Assembly (NCBI GenBank): GCA_029959285.1
Contig: JASCOE010000001.1
Location: 62,001-126,000 of the forward strand
Length of the DNA: 64,000 bases
Reading direction: 5' to 3'
DNA from: Flavobacteriaceae bacterium PS02337
Lineage (GTDB): Bacteria; Bacteroidota; Bacteroidia; Flavobacteriales; Flavobacteriaceae
A model generated the notes under the pieces. It had not been told where the DNA came from. It made no database searches and was given only the letters and a program-made list of their open reading frames with translations. Shown here piece by piece: positions 42,525 to 52,569 of the stretch. Position 1 is the first letter of the stretch. Each line of letters opens with the position of its first letter. The position numbers and the translations under genes were made by a program.

Positions 42525-43088
42525 ATGACTGAAGAAATAGACTTTATTTTAGAAAGTACTGAAGAATCAATGAACGGTACTATTGCACACTTAGAGAAAG
42601 AATTTCTTAATATTCGTGCAGGAAAAGCCTCTCCAGCTATGCTTGGAGGTGTATTTGTAGATTATTACGGATCTGCAACTCCACTTTCTCAGGTATCTAA
42701 AATTAGTGTTCCAGATGCTAGAACAATTACTTTACAACCTTTCGAAAGAAACATGCTGCAAGCAATTGAAAAAGCAATTATGATCGCAAACATTGGTTTT
42801 AATCCGATGAATAATGGTGACATGGTAATTATCAGTGTACCGCCATTGACAGAAGAGCGTCGTCGCGATTTGGCTAAACAAGCAAAATCTGAGGCTGAAG
42901 ATGCTAAAATTGGTATTCGTAACTCTCGTAAAGATGCTAATACTGATATTAAAAAATTAGAAAAAGAAGGAACTTCCGAAGATGTTTGTAAATCTGCAGA
43001 AGAAGAAGTTCAGAACTTAACAAATGCTTTCATTAAAAAAATTGATGAATTATTGGTTTTGAAAGAAGCCGAAATCATGAAAGTTTAA
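42525..43088 (+). CDS. frr: Ribosome recycling factor
   Basis: Splits post-termination ribosomes with EF-G; 187 residues. IRAGKASPAMLGGVFVDYYG near the N-terminus, ISVPPLTEERRRDLAKQAK in the middle, IRNSRKDANTDIKKLEKEG, and a long C-terminal helix. About 167 nt of leader separates it from pyrH. Confidence 0.97.
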   Translation: MTEEIDFILESTEESMNGTIAHLEKEFLNIRAGKASPAMLGGVFVDYYGSATPLSQVSKISVPDARTITLQPFERNMLQAIEKAIMIANIGFNPMNNGDMVIISVPPLTEERRRDLAKQAKSEAEDAKIGIRNSRKDANTDIKKLEKEGTSEDVCKSAEEEVQNLTNAFIKKIDELLVLKEAEIMKV

Positions 43089-43108
43089 GTAAGTTTTGTG
43101 ATAAAATA

Positions 43109-43147
43109 AAAAATCCGTTTGGTTATTGTACCAGACGGATTTTTTTA
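43109..43147 (+). terminator. Terminator after frr
   Basis: AAAATCCGTTTGGT pairs with ACCAGACGGATTTT (wobbles allowed), then a T run. A -7 box TATTTTTG (43152-43159) for the next gene comes right after. Confidence 0.85.
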
Positions 43148-43206
43148 TTCCTATTTTTGCATACGAAAATTAAATTCTTTTCGTTTTTGAAACTATATCA
43201 TTCTGT

Positions 43207-45702
43207 ATGAAGCTATTTTGTTTTTTGACTTTGTTTTTTACGCTTACACTTCAAGCGCAAATTCAAATAAACGGAATCATAACCGATTCAAACAACAGAC
43301 CTCTTCCGTTTGCCACGATTACGACTTCTGAAAATAACAACACTATTACAGATGTTGATGGAAAGTTCATTTTCAAAATCAGTTCATCGGCAAATACGCT
43401 TACGGTATCTTATATTGGTTTTCAAACCAAAACTATTGCATTGTTAAACAGCAAAACTTTTTATGCGGTTTCTCTTGTACAGCAAACTGACAATCTAAAT
43501 GAAGTTGTTGTTTCGAATGAAAATCCTGCTTTAACGATTATTCGAAAAGTTATTGCGAATAAATCGCTAAATGATCCGCAGAAGAAACTCAACAATTTCG
43601 AGTATAAAACATACAATAAACTTATTGTAACAGCAAATCCTGATTCGATTGATGGCAGAATAGATACTACAACTGCTTATAAAAATCTGGACAAAAAAAT
43701 CATCAACATTGATTCTTCTGATTATAAATTCAAAGAAATTGTAAGCAAGCAACATTTGTTTCAAACAGAGAAAGTTTCGCAATATCAATTCGGAAATAAT
43801 AAATTAAAAGAAACTGTTTTAGGAACAAAAATAGCGGGTTTTAAACAACCCATTTATGAAGTTCTGGCGTTCAATCTTCAATCTATTTCTATTTACGATC
43901 CGAAATATGAATTGTTTGAAACGAAATATGAAAATCCGATTTCGGCTTCTGCCCCATCTAGCTATAATTACAAATTATTAGATACGGTAAGCATTCGCGG
44001 ACGCGATACGTATATGATTTATTTCAAAAACAAATCAAAGAAAAAATCATCTGGTCTAGAAGGCGTTTTATATATTGATAAAGAAAATTTTGCTGTTGCG
44101 AAAGCTGTAATGCGAATTAAAGGCGTTTTGGATATTAGCGGCATTCATGAATTTGAATATATTCCGAAAGAAAAAATCTGGTTTCAAAGCAACACGACTT
44201 TCAAAATTGTAAAAGGAAAAAACGACGATGATATTAGAATTTTGGGCGGAACTATTCAATTTGACGGAGACGTAGAAGAGAATTTTGAACCTAGAAAAAA
44301 AGTTGCTTCCGATTTTACGTATTTAATTTCAGAAAGTAATAGTTTCGACATTCGCGTCAACACGAACAATCCGATAAAAAACCCATCGCTTTATATCGAA
44401 ATTAAAGACGATGCGGCCAAAAAACCTGAAAACTTTTGGGAAGCTTACCGAAAGGAAAATTTGGATTTAAAAAGCCAAAAAACCTATTTACTGCTAGATA
44501 GTCTTTCTGTAAGCAATAGAATTGAAAAACGTTTAGGAATTGGACGAAAAATCATTAATGGTTTTTATCCGATTGGACCTGTTGATTTAGATTTAAAGAA
44601 AATCATTAGTTATAATAATTACGAAGGATTTCGACTTGGATTGGGAGGAATTACGAACGATCGCTTTTCTAAAAGTTTTAGAATTGAAGGTTACGGCGCT
44701 TACGGAACAAAAGATGGTGTTTTTAAATACAGCGCAGGTTCTGGAGTTTTATTGGATAAATATACCAATACGTGGTTAAACGGATATTATACAGATGATG
44801 TTCGAGAAATTGCGAGTACCGTTTTTGCGGTTGACAAGCGTGTTTTCAAAATCTACGATCCGCGACCGATTAACATTAGTACTTTCTATCATTACACCGG
44901 TTGGAAAGCAAATGTGCAGACGAAAATTATTCCGAAAACGGAAGCTATTTTTGAATTTGCAAGAACCTATATTGAACCAAAATTTGATTATCTTTTTAAT
45001 TATAACGGAAAATTGTATTCTGATTATGTGATGACAACTGCAATGGCCTCGATTGTTTGGGCGCCTTTTAGCGATTTTATGCAGACTCCGACAGGAAGAA
45101 CAGAATCTGATAAAAGATTTCCGAGGTTTACTTTTCAGTTTACGCAATCTTTGCCAAATGTTTTAGACAATGATTTTAAGTTTAGTAAAATTGACTTTAA
45201 AACCGAATACGAGAAAAAATATCTAAACGGTCAAAAAACTAGCTTACTATTGCAAGGCGGTTATGCAACTGGCGATGTGCCGATTACACATTTGTATAAC
45301 ACTATGCCGAATAACTTAACAAAAGAAACCGTTATTCAGCGTATTACTTTTGCAGGAAGAAACAGTTTTGAAACGATGTTTTTTAATGAATTTTTCTCGA
45401 GTCAATATGTGTTTTTCCAAATTAAACATGGTTTTGACAGAATTAAAATCATGAAAAAAGTACGTCCTTCTTTGGTTTTAGTAACGAGAATGGCGTGGGG
45501 ACATATGGAAAATCCAGAACAGCATGTTGGTCCAGATTACAAAACTTTAGACAAAGGGTATTTTGAATCGGGAATTGAATTGAACAAAATTTTTAAAGGT
45601 ATCGGAATTGGAGGTTTTTATCGTTACGGACCAAATCAGTTGTTGAAATTTGAAGATAATATTGCGGTTAAAATTTCTTATGTTTTAGATTTGGGATTAT
45701 GA
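43207..45702 (+). CDS. DUF5686 outer-membrane protein with carboxypeptidase-regulatory-like domain
   Basis: 831 residues. Signal peptide (about 1-18, ending LQAQ), a CarboxypepD_reg-like domain (about 20-95: GIITDSNNRPLPFATITT, DVDGKFIFKI), a middle helical/strand region with LTIIRKVIANK, and a large C-terminal barrel region ending in LDLGL. This matches the DUF5686 family, whose role is unknown; location is probably the outer membrane. It resembles a TonB-receptor entrance fused to a different barrel, but there is no plug domain. Confidence 0.88.
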   Translation: MKLFCFLTLFFTLTLQAQIQINGIITDSNNRPLPFATITTSENNNTITDVDGKFIFKISSSANTLTVSYIGFQTKTIALLNSKTFYAVSLVQQTDNLNEVVVSNENPALTIIRKVIANKSLNDPQKKLNNFEYKTYNKLIVTANPDSIDGRIDTTTAYKNLDKKIINIDSSDYKFKEIVSKQHLFQTEKVSQYQFGNNKLKETVLGTKIAGFKQPIYEVLAFNLQSISIYDPKYELFETKYENPISASAPSSYNYKLLDTVSIRGRDTYMIYFKNKSKKKSSGLEGVLYIDKENFAVAKAVMRIKGVLDISGIHEFEYIPKEKIWFQSNTTFKIVKGKNDDDIRILGGTIQFDGDVEENFEPRKKVASDFTYLISESNSFDIRVNTNNPIKNPSLYIEIKDDAAKKPENFWEAYRKENLDLKSQKTYLLLDSLSVSNRIEKRLGIGRKIINGFYPIGPVDLDLKKIISYNNYEGFRLGLGGITNDRFSKSFRIEGYGAYGTKDGVFKYSAGSGVLLDKYTNTWLNGYYTDDVREIASTVFAVDKRVFKIYDPRPINISTFYHYTGWKANVQTKIIPKTEAIFEFARTYIEPKFDYLFNYNGKLYSDYVMTTAMASIVWAPFSDFMQTPTGRTESDKRFPRFTFQFTQSLPNVLDNDFKFSKIDFKTEYEKKYLNGQKTSLLLQGGYATGDVPITHLYNTMPNNLTKETVIQRITFAGRNSFETMFFNEFFSSQYVFFQIKHGFDRIKIMKKVRPSLVLVTRMAWGHMENPEQHVGPDYKTLDKGYFESGIELNKIFKGIGIGGFYRYGPNQLLKFEDNIAVKISYVLDLGL

Positions 45703-45726
45703 TTTAAATTCCAATTTTACATAGCG

Positions 45727-45829
45727 TTTGTCATCCTGACGAAGGAAGGATCGCACTAGAAACTCGACAAAGATTTACAACTTACTTTACGGAATTACTA
45801 GTCGATCCTTCCTTCGTCAGGATGACAAA
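45727..45829. repeat. MITE-like element, GTCATCCTGACGAAGGA family
   Basis: Arms with TTGTCATCCTGACGAAGGAA (from 45728) and TTCCTTCGTCAGGATGACAA (ending 45828) pair nearly perfectly over about 30 bp around a 38-bp middle. Non-coding; no ORF inside. Located between convergent genes. Confidence 0.85.
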
Positions 45830-45913
45830 TATTGTGGTTACTTTGTGGCTTTTATATCCTTTAAAATCTTTTTTAAAGTTTAAAACTTTGAAAAAGTTCT
45901 CGCAAGATGAATC

Positions 45914-45960
45914 AAAAAAAAATCCCAAACTTCAACAACTTTTGAAGTTTGGGATTTTTT
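45914..45960. terminator. Bidirectional terminator between DUF5686 and antiporter
   Basis: AAAATCCCAAACTTCAA pairs with TTGAAGTTTGGGATTTT, flanked by A and T runs. Confidence 0.88.
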
Positions 45961-45980
45961 ATATTGAAAATTCTAAAACT

Positions 45981-48251
45981 TTATGGCTTCAAAATCAAAA
46001 CAGAAGGCGTATTATTTAACCAAATACTTTGCGATTCGATTAGTTTCTTCCAACTGTCTAAACTAATAATCATCAAATCCTGATTTTCTAAAAATTCTTT
46101 TTTGATCGTTCTATCATTCATAATCATAATATGATTTGGAGCAATCTGCTCAATCGAACGAATAGTTTCCTGAATATCGCGCGTGTTTTTTACTTCGCCA
46201 CTGGCATCCAAAACTGTAATTTGTGAACCATTATTATTGATTAACTTTTTTGCATATTCAATAAGAAAACCATCTTCTTTGCTAAAAACTGGCATAAAAA
46301 CCTGATTGACTTCTTCTAGATCTTTATCAATAAAAATTCCGACTGGCATTTTTGCTTTTGTAATAATATGACGCGTTCTTTCATCAAATGGATTATTTTC
46401 AAACAATCCTTCTTTACCCGTAAATTTATCAATCAAACGATCAGGATTTACAATTCGAGTGGTGAATCCGAGAATTTTACCTAATAAAGTTCCATCAAAA
46501 ATAGATTGTCCCAAACCGACTAACAATAAATCGTATTCTCCTTGATTTGCCGTGTCGATAATATCCGAATCAATGTCGTTTGTAACTTTAAACAAACTCA
46601 CCATATTCTGATTTAATCTTTCCGATTCTTCAACAATTGGAACTAACATTTTGCGTTCATGTTCTTTTACGTCAAACGAATGTATTTCGGTACTTAAAGA
46701 CAAATGCATCGCGGTTACAATAGAATTATCGGCTTGTTTTTTAACCAAACTATTTGCGATTTGCAGTAATTTTTTTCCTCTTTCTGGAGTTGCAAACGAA
46801 AGCAGAATCTTGTATTTGCTTTTAGTTCCAATTTCCTGAGGTACTTCTGTAACTTTATCTTTAAAAATAAACCCGATAAAATCTAAAGCTGTTCCCGTCA
46901 TAAAAGTGGTCACTAAAGCCATGATAACCATCATTGTGAAAATCTCTGTAGACAAAACTCCAAGATCGTAACCGATATTTAAAACAACCAATTCCATTAA
47001 TCCGCGTGTATTCATCAAAGCTCCAATTGCTAAACTATCTTTCCAGCTTTGTCCGACAAATTTTGCTGCAAGCGCGCTTCCAAAGAATTTCCCCACAACG
47101 GCAACAGCAATAATTAATCCTGTAATTTGCCAAAGTGCTGGATCATTCAATAATCCGATTTGTGTACGCAAACCTGTAAAAACAAAAAACAATGGCAATA
47201 AAACGATAATGGCAACATCTTCTACTTTTTCAATAAATATATTTCTAAATCTATTGTTTTCGGGCATAATTGCTCCAGCTAAAAAAGCTCCGAATAAAGC
47301 ATGAATTCCGATTAATTCTGCAGCATATGCAGAAATCAATAACGTGATAAAGAAAATAGCAACGACTGGTTTATTCAAACTTTCTCTTGTCGAATTTAAA
47401 TCCCCAACTCGTTTTAAGAAAGGACGAACCAATTTCAACATTATAATTACATACAGAATCGCCAATCCAATTACATACAAAGCACTTGTAAAAGAACCCG
47501 CTTTTACGATTGCAATTACAACAGCCAAAATACACCAAGCGGTAATATCGTCTGCGGCCGCGCACGTTATGGCAATGGTTCCTAATTTGGTTTTCTGCAT
47601 GCCGCGTTCCTGAACAATTCTAGCTAAAACTGGAAATGCCGTAATACTCATCGCAATTCCCATAAACAATCCGAAAGAAGAAAATTCTACTCCGATTGGT
47701 GCAAAAGTATGATAAATGAAATAAGCCAATGTTAATCCTAAAGCAAACGGAATCACAATACTGGCATGACTGATAACTACAGCGTCGTGCGCTTTATTTT
47801 TTAAAACTTTCAAATCCAATTCCATTCCGATTACGAACATGAAAAGGATTAAACCGATTTGACTTAAAAATTGTAAGTTCCCTAAAGATTCTTTCGGAAA
47901 TAAAGCTGCCGAAAACTCTGGAAAATACATTCCGACCAAAGAAGGTCCTAAAACAATTCCAGCAATCATTTCGCCGATTACAGATGGCTGTCCGATTTTT
48001 CTAAAAAACCATCCAAATAAACGTGCCACCAAAATAATGGTAACAATTTGTGCCAGTAAAATTGCTAAAGGATGCTGTAAATTTTCAACCATTGAATGCA
48101 GAAAATCATTCCAATGATTGCTCTCTATTTGTTTTTTGACAACGTTGCGTCCTACTTCTAACGCAGCGCCTTTAGATATTACCCAATATATTAGTGCAGT
48201 AAAGCCGCCAATGATTGTAATGTAGAATAAAGAGTTCTTAATTTTATTCAT
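45981..48251 (-). CDS. CPA2-type cation:proton antiporter with universal-stress-like C-terminus
   Basis: 756 residues. The N-terminal half (about 1-480) has about 13 membrane spans, with IGQPSVIGEMIAGIVLGPSLVG, FVIGMELDLKVLKN and TCAAADDITAWCILA, the DD-containing ion site typical of the CPA2 (NhaP/KefB-like) family. The C-terminal half (about 490-750) looks like a cytosolic universal-stress-protein-like regulatory region, with TAMHLSLSTE and YDLLLVGLGQ. Exchanges Na+ or K+ for protons; ion not known. Confidence 0.92.
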   Translation of the reverse strand: MNKIKNSLFYITIIGGFTALIYWVISKGAALEVGRNVVKKQIESNHWNDFLHSMVENLQHPLAILLAQIVTIILVARLFGWFFRKIGQPSVIGEMIAGIVLGPSLVGMYFPEFSAALFPKESLGNLQFLSQIGLILFMFVIGMELDLKVLKNKAHDAVVISHASIVIPFALGLTLAYFIYHTFAPIGVEFSSFGLFMGIAMSITAFPVLARIVQERGMQKTKLGTIAITCAAADDITAWCILAVVIAIVKAGSFTSALYVIGLAILYVIIMLKLVRPFLKRVGDLNSTRESLNKPVVAIFFITLLISAYAAELIGIHALFGAFLAGAIMPENNRFRNIFIEKVEDVAIIVLLPLFFVFTGLRTQIGLLNDPALWQITGLIIAVAVVGKFFGSALAAKFVGQSWKDSLAIGALMNTRGLMELVVLNIGYDLGVLSTEIFTMMVIMALVTTFMTGTALDFIGFIFKDKVTEVPQEIGTKSKYKILLSFATPERGKKLLQIANSLVKKQADNSIVTAMHLSLSTEIHSFDVKEHERKMLVPIVEESERLNQNMVSLFKVTNDIDSDIIDTANQGEYDLLLVGLGQSIFDGTLLGKILGFTTRIVNPDRLIDKFTGKEGLFENNPFDERTRHIITKAKMPVGIFIDKDLEEVNQVFMPVFSKEDGFLIEYAKKLINNNGSQITVLDASGEVKNTRDIQETIRSIEQIAPNHIMIMNDRTIKKEFLENQDLMIISLDSWKKLIESQSIWLNNTPSVLILKP

Positions 48252-48366
48252 AACTCGTTCTTTTTATTTAGTGCAGCAAATATCAGGACTGAGCTTTACG
48301 TGAAGAAGTAATTGCACTCTTAATTTCCGCACTATGTAACAAGTCGGGAAAAATTTGTAATAAGAT

Positions 48367-49086
48367 TTACAATTTCACTTTCTTCAAAAAATCAGAACGA
48401 TACGTTTCGCTTAAAATTAAAGTTGTGTTTTTATTGTTGTCTTCTAAATGATGCAAAACAATTTCGTTATGATTGAAAAACTTGATTGCTTTTACCGCTA
48501 CGATTTCTTTTTTGTTTACCCGACAAAAATCTGCATCTGGCAATTCACTCAAAAGCGTATCAAATTTAACATTTTTTAGATTCAAAAAACTACCGTCTGC
48601 AAGTAAAACCGATTTATCTCGACTGTCGCTAATAGCTGTTTTTATGTATTGAATTTTATTAAAATAAAGCAACGTTTTTCCTTTATCAGTATTCAACTGA
48701 ATGAATTTTTTAGAAGAATCTGATTTCTCAAAACGCTCTAAAGCTTTTCCGACGGCTTTTTGCAAACGTTCTAATTTTACAGGTTTTGTAATGTAATCTA
48801 CCGCGTCTATATTAAAAGCTTCTGCCGCATATTCTTTATACGCGGTACAAAAAATCACTAATTTATCTTGGAGTTTTTCTGCCAAATGAAGACCATCGAT
48901 TCCAGGCATTTCAATATCCGAAATCAACAAATCAAAATCAAGATTCGAGAAATCAGAAAGTAATTTCTCTGGATCGTTGCATGTTTTTACAATTTCCAAT
49001 TCCGGAATTTGTTCACAAAGCATTTTTAAGTACGTTAATCCTGGAAGTTCATCGTCCAGAAGCAAGCATTTCAGTTTTGTATTCAA
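48367..49086 (-). CDS. LytTR-type response regulator
   Basis: About 239 residues. Receiver domain with LLLDDELPG, phospho-acceptor Asp in LLISDIEMPG, and DYITKPVKLERL; then a LytTR DNA-binding domain (about 135-235: RVNKKEIVAVKAIKFFNHNEIVL). No ATG is available before the receiver; the TTG at 49086 (MNTKLKCLLLDDE) is the likely start, with another TTG three codons upstream. It overlaps the kinase gene by about 38 nt, so translation is coupled. Confidence 0.88.
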   Translation of the reverse strand: MNTKLKCLLLDDELPGLTYLKMLCEQIPELEIVKTCNDPEKLLSDFSNLDFDLLISDIEMPGIDGLHLAEKLQDKLVIFCTAYKEYAAEAFNIDAVDYITKPVKLERLQKAVGKALERFEKSDSSKKFIQLNTDKGKTLLYFNKIQYIKTAISDSRDKSVLLADGSFLNLKNVKFDTLLSELPDADFCRVNKKEIVAVKAIKFFNHNEIVLHHLEDNNKNTTLILSETYRSDFLKKVKL

Positions 49087-49810
49087 GTAAATCAATTTTT
49101 AGATGAGCAATATAAACGTCGTTTTCTATAAACTTATCGAGTTTGAAATTATTCTTATAAATAATTCGAAGACGATGTTCGAGCGTTGCGTGCCCAAAAC
49201 CGCTTCGTTCTTTTTTGAGCATTTTTTTATCGGAGATTTTGTTGGAAACCGTCATAAAAAAAGCATTGTCTTTAAATTCAAAAACGACCGAAATAAAAGC
49301 ATCTGCACTTTGAAGATCGGCGTGTTTAAAAGCATTTTCAATTAAATCAATAGAAATTAAAGGCGCCAGTAAAGGCTGATCGTACAATTTGTCTTCTTCG
49401 TTAATATTGGTTTTTACCTTCAACTCAAAAAGCGGACTGATTTTGATTTTATTGATTTCAATCAAATTCAAAGCAAAATCAATTTCTTCTTTTGCTGTGA
49501 CAAATTTCTTTTTGCTTTCGTATAAAATATAATCCAGAACGTTCGCCAGTTTGTCTAAAGCGAAATACGTTTGATACGCATGCGATTGAATCGAATTTAG
49601 AATATTCTTAAACAAATGCGGATTCAATTTCGATTCTAAATTTTCGAGCTGCAAATCGTTTACCTTAGATTCTAAAGCATAAAAACTTTTTTCGGCATCG
49701 TCTTTTGCTTTTTTAATCTGCATTAATTGATAAATCATAAAGCAAATTATGACAATCAACAATAAAAGAATTGCTAAGAAAATAAAAGTTGTTGTATTGT
49801 TTTGTTGCAT
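49049..49810 (-). CDS. LytS-type sensor histidine kinase
   Basis: 253 residues. One membrane span (about 8-28), a short coiled coil, and a His_kinase domain: LESKLNPHLFKNILNSIQSHAY holds the phospho-accepting His. The ATPase part has LIENAFKHADLQSADAF and RSGFGHATLEHRLRIIY. There is no extracellular sensor domain, so the signal is unknown. Pairs with the overlapping LytTR regulator. Confidence 0.9.
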   Translation of the reverse strand: MQQNNTTTFIFLAILLLLIVIICFMIYQLMQIKKAKDDAEKSFYALESKVNDLQLENLESKLNPHLFKNILNSIQSHAYQTYFALDKLANVLDYILYESKKKFVTAKEEIDFALNLIEINKIKISPLFELKVKTNINEEDKLYDQPLLAPLISIDLIENAFKHADLQSADAFISVVFEFKDNAFFMTVSNKISDKKMLKKERSGFGHATLEHRLRIIYKNNFKLDKFIENDVYIAHLKIDLLEYKTEMLASGR

Positions 49811-50001
49811 GTTTATCTATTTTTTCTACAGATTTGGTCGGAATTGATATGTTTTCACATTTCAAATTCAGTACAAATATGAGAAAAGCTAACGGTTCTA
49901 TAACAAAAACCAAGAAAATTATCACACTTAACAAACCTTCTTATATGTGTTAACATTAAGTAAAATACAAGCGATTGTTTATGATTTCGAGCACTTTTCA
50001 C

Positions 50002-50009
50002 TACATTTG
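50002..50009 (+). promoter_or_regulatory. -7 box of the MMPL transporter
   Basis: TACATTTG followed by CA, 21 nt before the ATG at 50030; a TTG lies 24 nt upstream of it. Confidence 0.45.
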
Positions 50010-50029
50010 CAACCATTTTTAAAGATTTT

Positions 50030-52396
50030 ATGAAAAACTCAATTCAAGTTGGATTTTGGGAGAAGTTGGCCCGAATTATACTTAAAAACAGAATCACAAT
50101 TCTGATTATACTTTCTCTATTAACTATTTTCCTTGGTTATCAGTGGAAAAACCTTTCTATGACTTATACTGAAGCAAACTTGCTTCCGAAAGATCATATT
50201 GCTAATAAAGAATATCAAAAATTCTTAGATAAATTTGGTGAAGAAGGAAATTTAGTTGTGATTGGTTTTCAAGATAAAAACTTTTTTACACCAAAAAATT
50301 ATGCCGCTTGGAACGAGTTAATGACGGGTTTAAAAAAATCTAAAGAAGTTGATTTGGTTGTTTCTTTGAATGATTTGAAGAAATTAGAAAAAGATACCGT
50401 TAACGAAAAATTCGTTTTAACGCCTTTTATCGATCAAAGCAAAGTTTTAGATCCTGCATATTTAAAAAGTGTTCAAAATGATTTGTTTCATAATTTGCCT
50501 TTTTATGAAGGATTATTATTCAACAAAGAAAGTGGAAGTGTTCGTTCTGCGATTTACATCAATAAAAAACTCGTAAATACCGCTGAAAGAAAGACATTTA
50601 TACTTGAAAATTTAGTTCCGAAAATCGATAAATTCGAAAAAACAACCGGAATTGATTTAAAAGTTTCGGGAATGCCTTACATCAGAACGATCAATGCGGC
50701 CGATATGAAAGGCGAAATCGGATTGTTTATCGGCGCGGCATTATTTACCGTTTCGCTGATTTTCTTTTTCTTTTTCCGTTCGTTCAGAGCGACTTTTATT
50801 TCAATTTGTATTTTAATTGTGGGCGTAATCTGGTCATTCGGAACGCTTGGATTATTTGGTTATAAAATCACGATTTTAACAGCAATTATTCCGCCGCTGA
50901 TTATAGTAATCGGAATTACAAACTGTATTTTCCTGATTAATAAATACCAGCAGGAAATTAAACTACACAACAATCAGGCAAAAGCATTACAGCGTGTTAT
51001 TTCGAAAATTGGAGTAGCGACTTTAATGACGAATTTAACCACAGCGATTGGTTTTGCAACCTTTATGATTACTGGAAATGATTTGCTTTTCGAGTTCGGA
51101 ATGGTGACTTCAATAAACGTAATTTCTGTTTATTTATTGACGCTTTTCATCGTGCCGATTATTTACAGTTTTATGCCTCTTCCAAAAGAAAAACATTTAT
51201 ACCATTTGACTAAAACGTACATTTCTACTTTATTGGATGTTGTTGAAAATCTGGTAAAAACAAAACGTAAATACGTTTATATTGTTTACGGTTTACTTTT
51301 GGTTTTTAGTGTAATTGGAGTTTCTCAAATGAAGGTTTCGGGAAGTTTAATTGGTGAAATGCCAAAAAGTGCTTCTTTCTTTAAAGATATTTTATTTTAC
51401 GAAAAAGAATTTAATGGTGTAATGCCGTTGGAAATTATGATTGACACCAAAAAGAAAAAAGGTGTTATGAAGGCTTCTACTATTCGTAAAATGGACGAAT
51501 TGCAAAATACAATTGCTGAAATTCCAGAATTGGCAAAACCAGTTTCGATTGTGAATTTGGTTAAATATTCAAAACAGGCTTTTTATAACGGAAATCCAGA
51601 ATATTATCAATTGCCAACTTCACAAGAGCAGACTTTTATTTTAAGTTATGCCAAAAACGCGACCAAAAACAGCAAAGAAAATCTGATGAAAGCGTATGTG
51701 GATTCGACTGGACAATATGCGCGAATCACCACTTTCATGAAAGACATCGGAACGGATGAAATGGCTAAAGTGGAGAAAAAATTAAACTCTAAAATTGCCG
51801 AAATTTTCCCGAAAGATCGTTATGAAGTTACTGTAACCGGAAAAGCATTGGTTTTCCAAAAAGGGACTTCTTATTTGGTTGACAATTTAATTGAGTCATT
51901 GATTTTTGCCATTTTAACGATTGCAGTTCTAATTTTATATTTATTCCGTTCGTTTAAAATGGTAATGGCATCGGTTATTACGAATATTTTACCTCTTTGT
52001 ATTACATCTGGCTTAATGGGTTATTTCGGAATTCCGTTGAAACCGTCTACAATTTTGGTATTCAGTATTGCTTTCGGAATTTCGGTTGATAATGCGATTC
52101 AGTTTATGGCAAAATACAGACACGACTTGCTTCAAAGTGGAGGAAAAGTGAAGAAATCGGTTTTCAGTGCTTTAAGAGAAACTGGAATTAGTACTTTCTA
52201 TACATCAGTAGTTTTGATTTTAGGTTTTGCAACTTTTACATTATCAAGCTTTAGCGGAACTATTGCACTTGGAGGATTAATTTCTTGTACTTTGGCTTTT
52301 GCAATGTTTGCTAATTTGGTTGTATTACCTTCATTAGTTTTAACTTTTGAGAAGAAGAAAACTAAGAAAGAGGAATTGGAGAATTTGGATAAGTAA
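50030..52396 (+). CDS. MMPL/RND family transporter
   Basis: 788 residues with 12 predicted membrane spans in the RND 1+5/1+5 layout: span 1 at about 22-38, a large periplasmic loop (40-225), spans 2-6 (about 230-370), span 7 (about 415-435), a second loop, and spans 8-12 (about 620-770). VFSIAFGISVDNAIQFMAKYRHDL matches the conserved spans 9/10 of MMPL proteins. Exports a lipid or hydrophobic compound with proton energy; substrate unknown. Not paired with a membrane-fusion protein. Confidence 0.92.
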   Translation: MKNSIQVGFWEKLARIILKNRITILIILSLLTIFLGYQWKNLSMTYTEANLLPKDHIANKEYQKFLDKFGEEGNLVVIGFQDKNFFTPKNYAAWNELMTGLKKSKEVDLVVSLNDLKKLEKDTVNEKFVLTPFIDQSKVLDPAYLKSVQNDLFHNLPFYEGLLFNKESGSVRSAIYINKKLVNTAERKTFILENLVPKIDKFEKTTGIDLKVSGMPYIRTINAADMKGEIGLFIGAALFTVSLIFFFFFRSFRATFISICILIVGVIWSFGTLGLFGYKITILTAIIPPLIIVIGITNCIFLINKYQQEIKLHNNQAKALQRVISKIGVATLMTNLTTAIGFATFMITGNDLLFEFGMVTSINVISVYLLTLFIVPIIYSFMPLPKEKHLYHLTKTYISTLLDVVENLVKTKRKYVYIVYGLLLVFSVIGVSQMKVSGSLIGEMPKSASFFKDILFYEKEFNGVMPLEIMIDTKKKKGVMKASTIRKMDELQNTIAEIPELAKPVSIVNLVKYSKQAFYNGNPEYYQLPTSQEQTFILSYAKNATKNSKENLMKAYVDSTGQYARITTFMKDIGTDEMAKVEKKLNSKIAEIFPKDRYEVTVTGKALVFQKGTSYLVDNLIESLIFAILTIAVLILYLFRSFKMVMASVITNILPLCITSGLMGYFGIPLKPSTILVFSIAFGISVDNAIQFMAKYRHDLLQSGGKVKKSVFSALRETGISTFYTSVVLILGFATFTLSSFSGTIALGGLISCTLAFAMFANLVVLPSLVLTFEKKKTKKEELENLDK

Positions 52397-52440
52397 AACA
52401 CGAATTTCACAAATTGGCACGAATTCTTGTTTCCCAGCTA

Positions 52441-52531
52441 AGTCCTTGCGAGGAACGAAGCAATCTCATTTGCTGAATCAAATCTTGTCACTTATTGTAG
52501 TGAGGTTGCTTCGTTCCTCGCAATGACAAAA
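52441..52531. repeat. Second copy of the GCGAGGAACGAAGCAAT element
   Basis: Reverse-complement copy of 33006-33097: about 40 bp nearly identical at one end (AGTCCTTGCGAGGAACGAAG onward), the same length within 1-2 bp, a diverged centre, and a matching second arm ending GCAATGACAA. Confidence 0.88.
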
Positions 52532-52569
52532 ATGAGAATGAATAAAAAAGAATTGCTTCTTATAAAACC

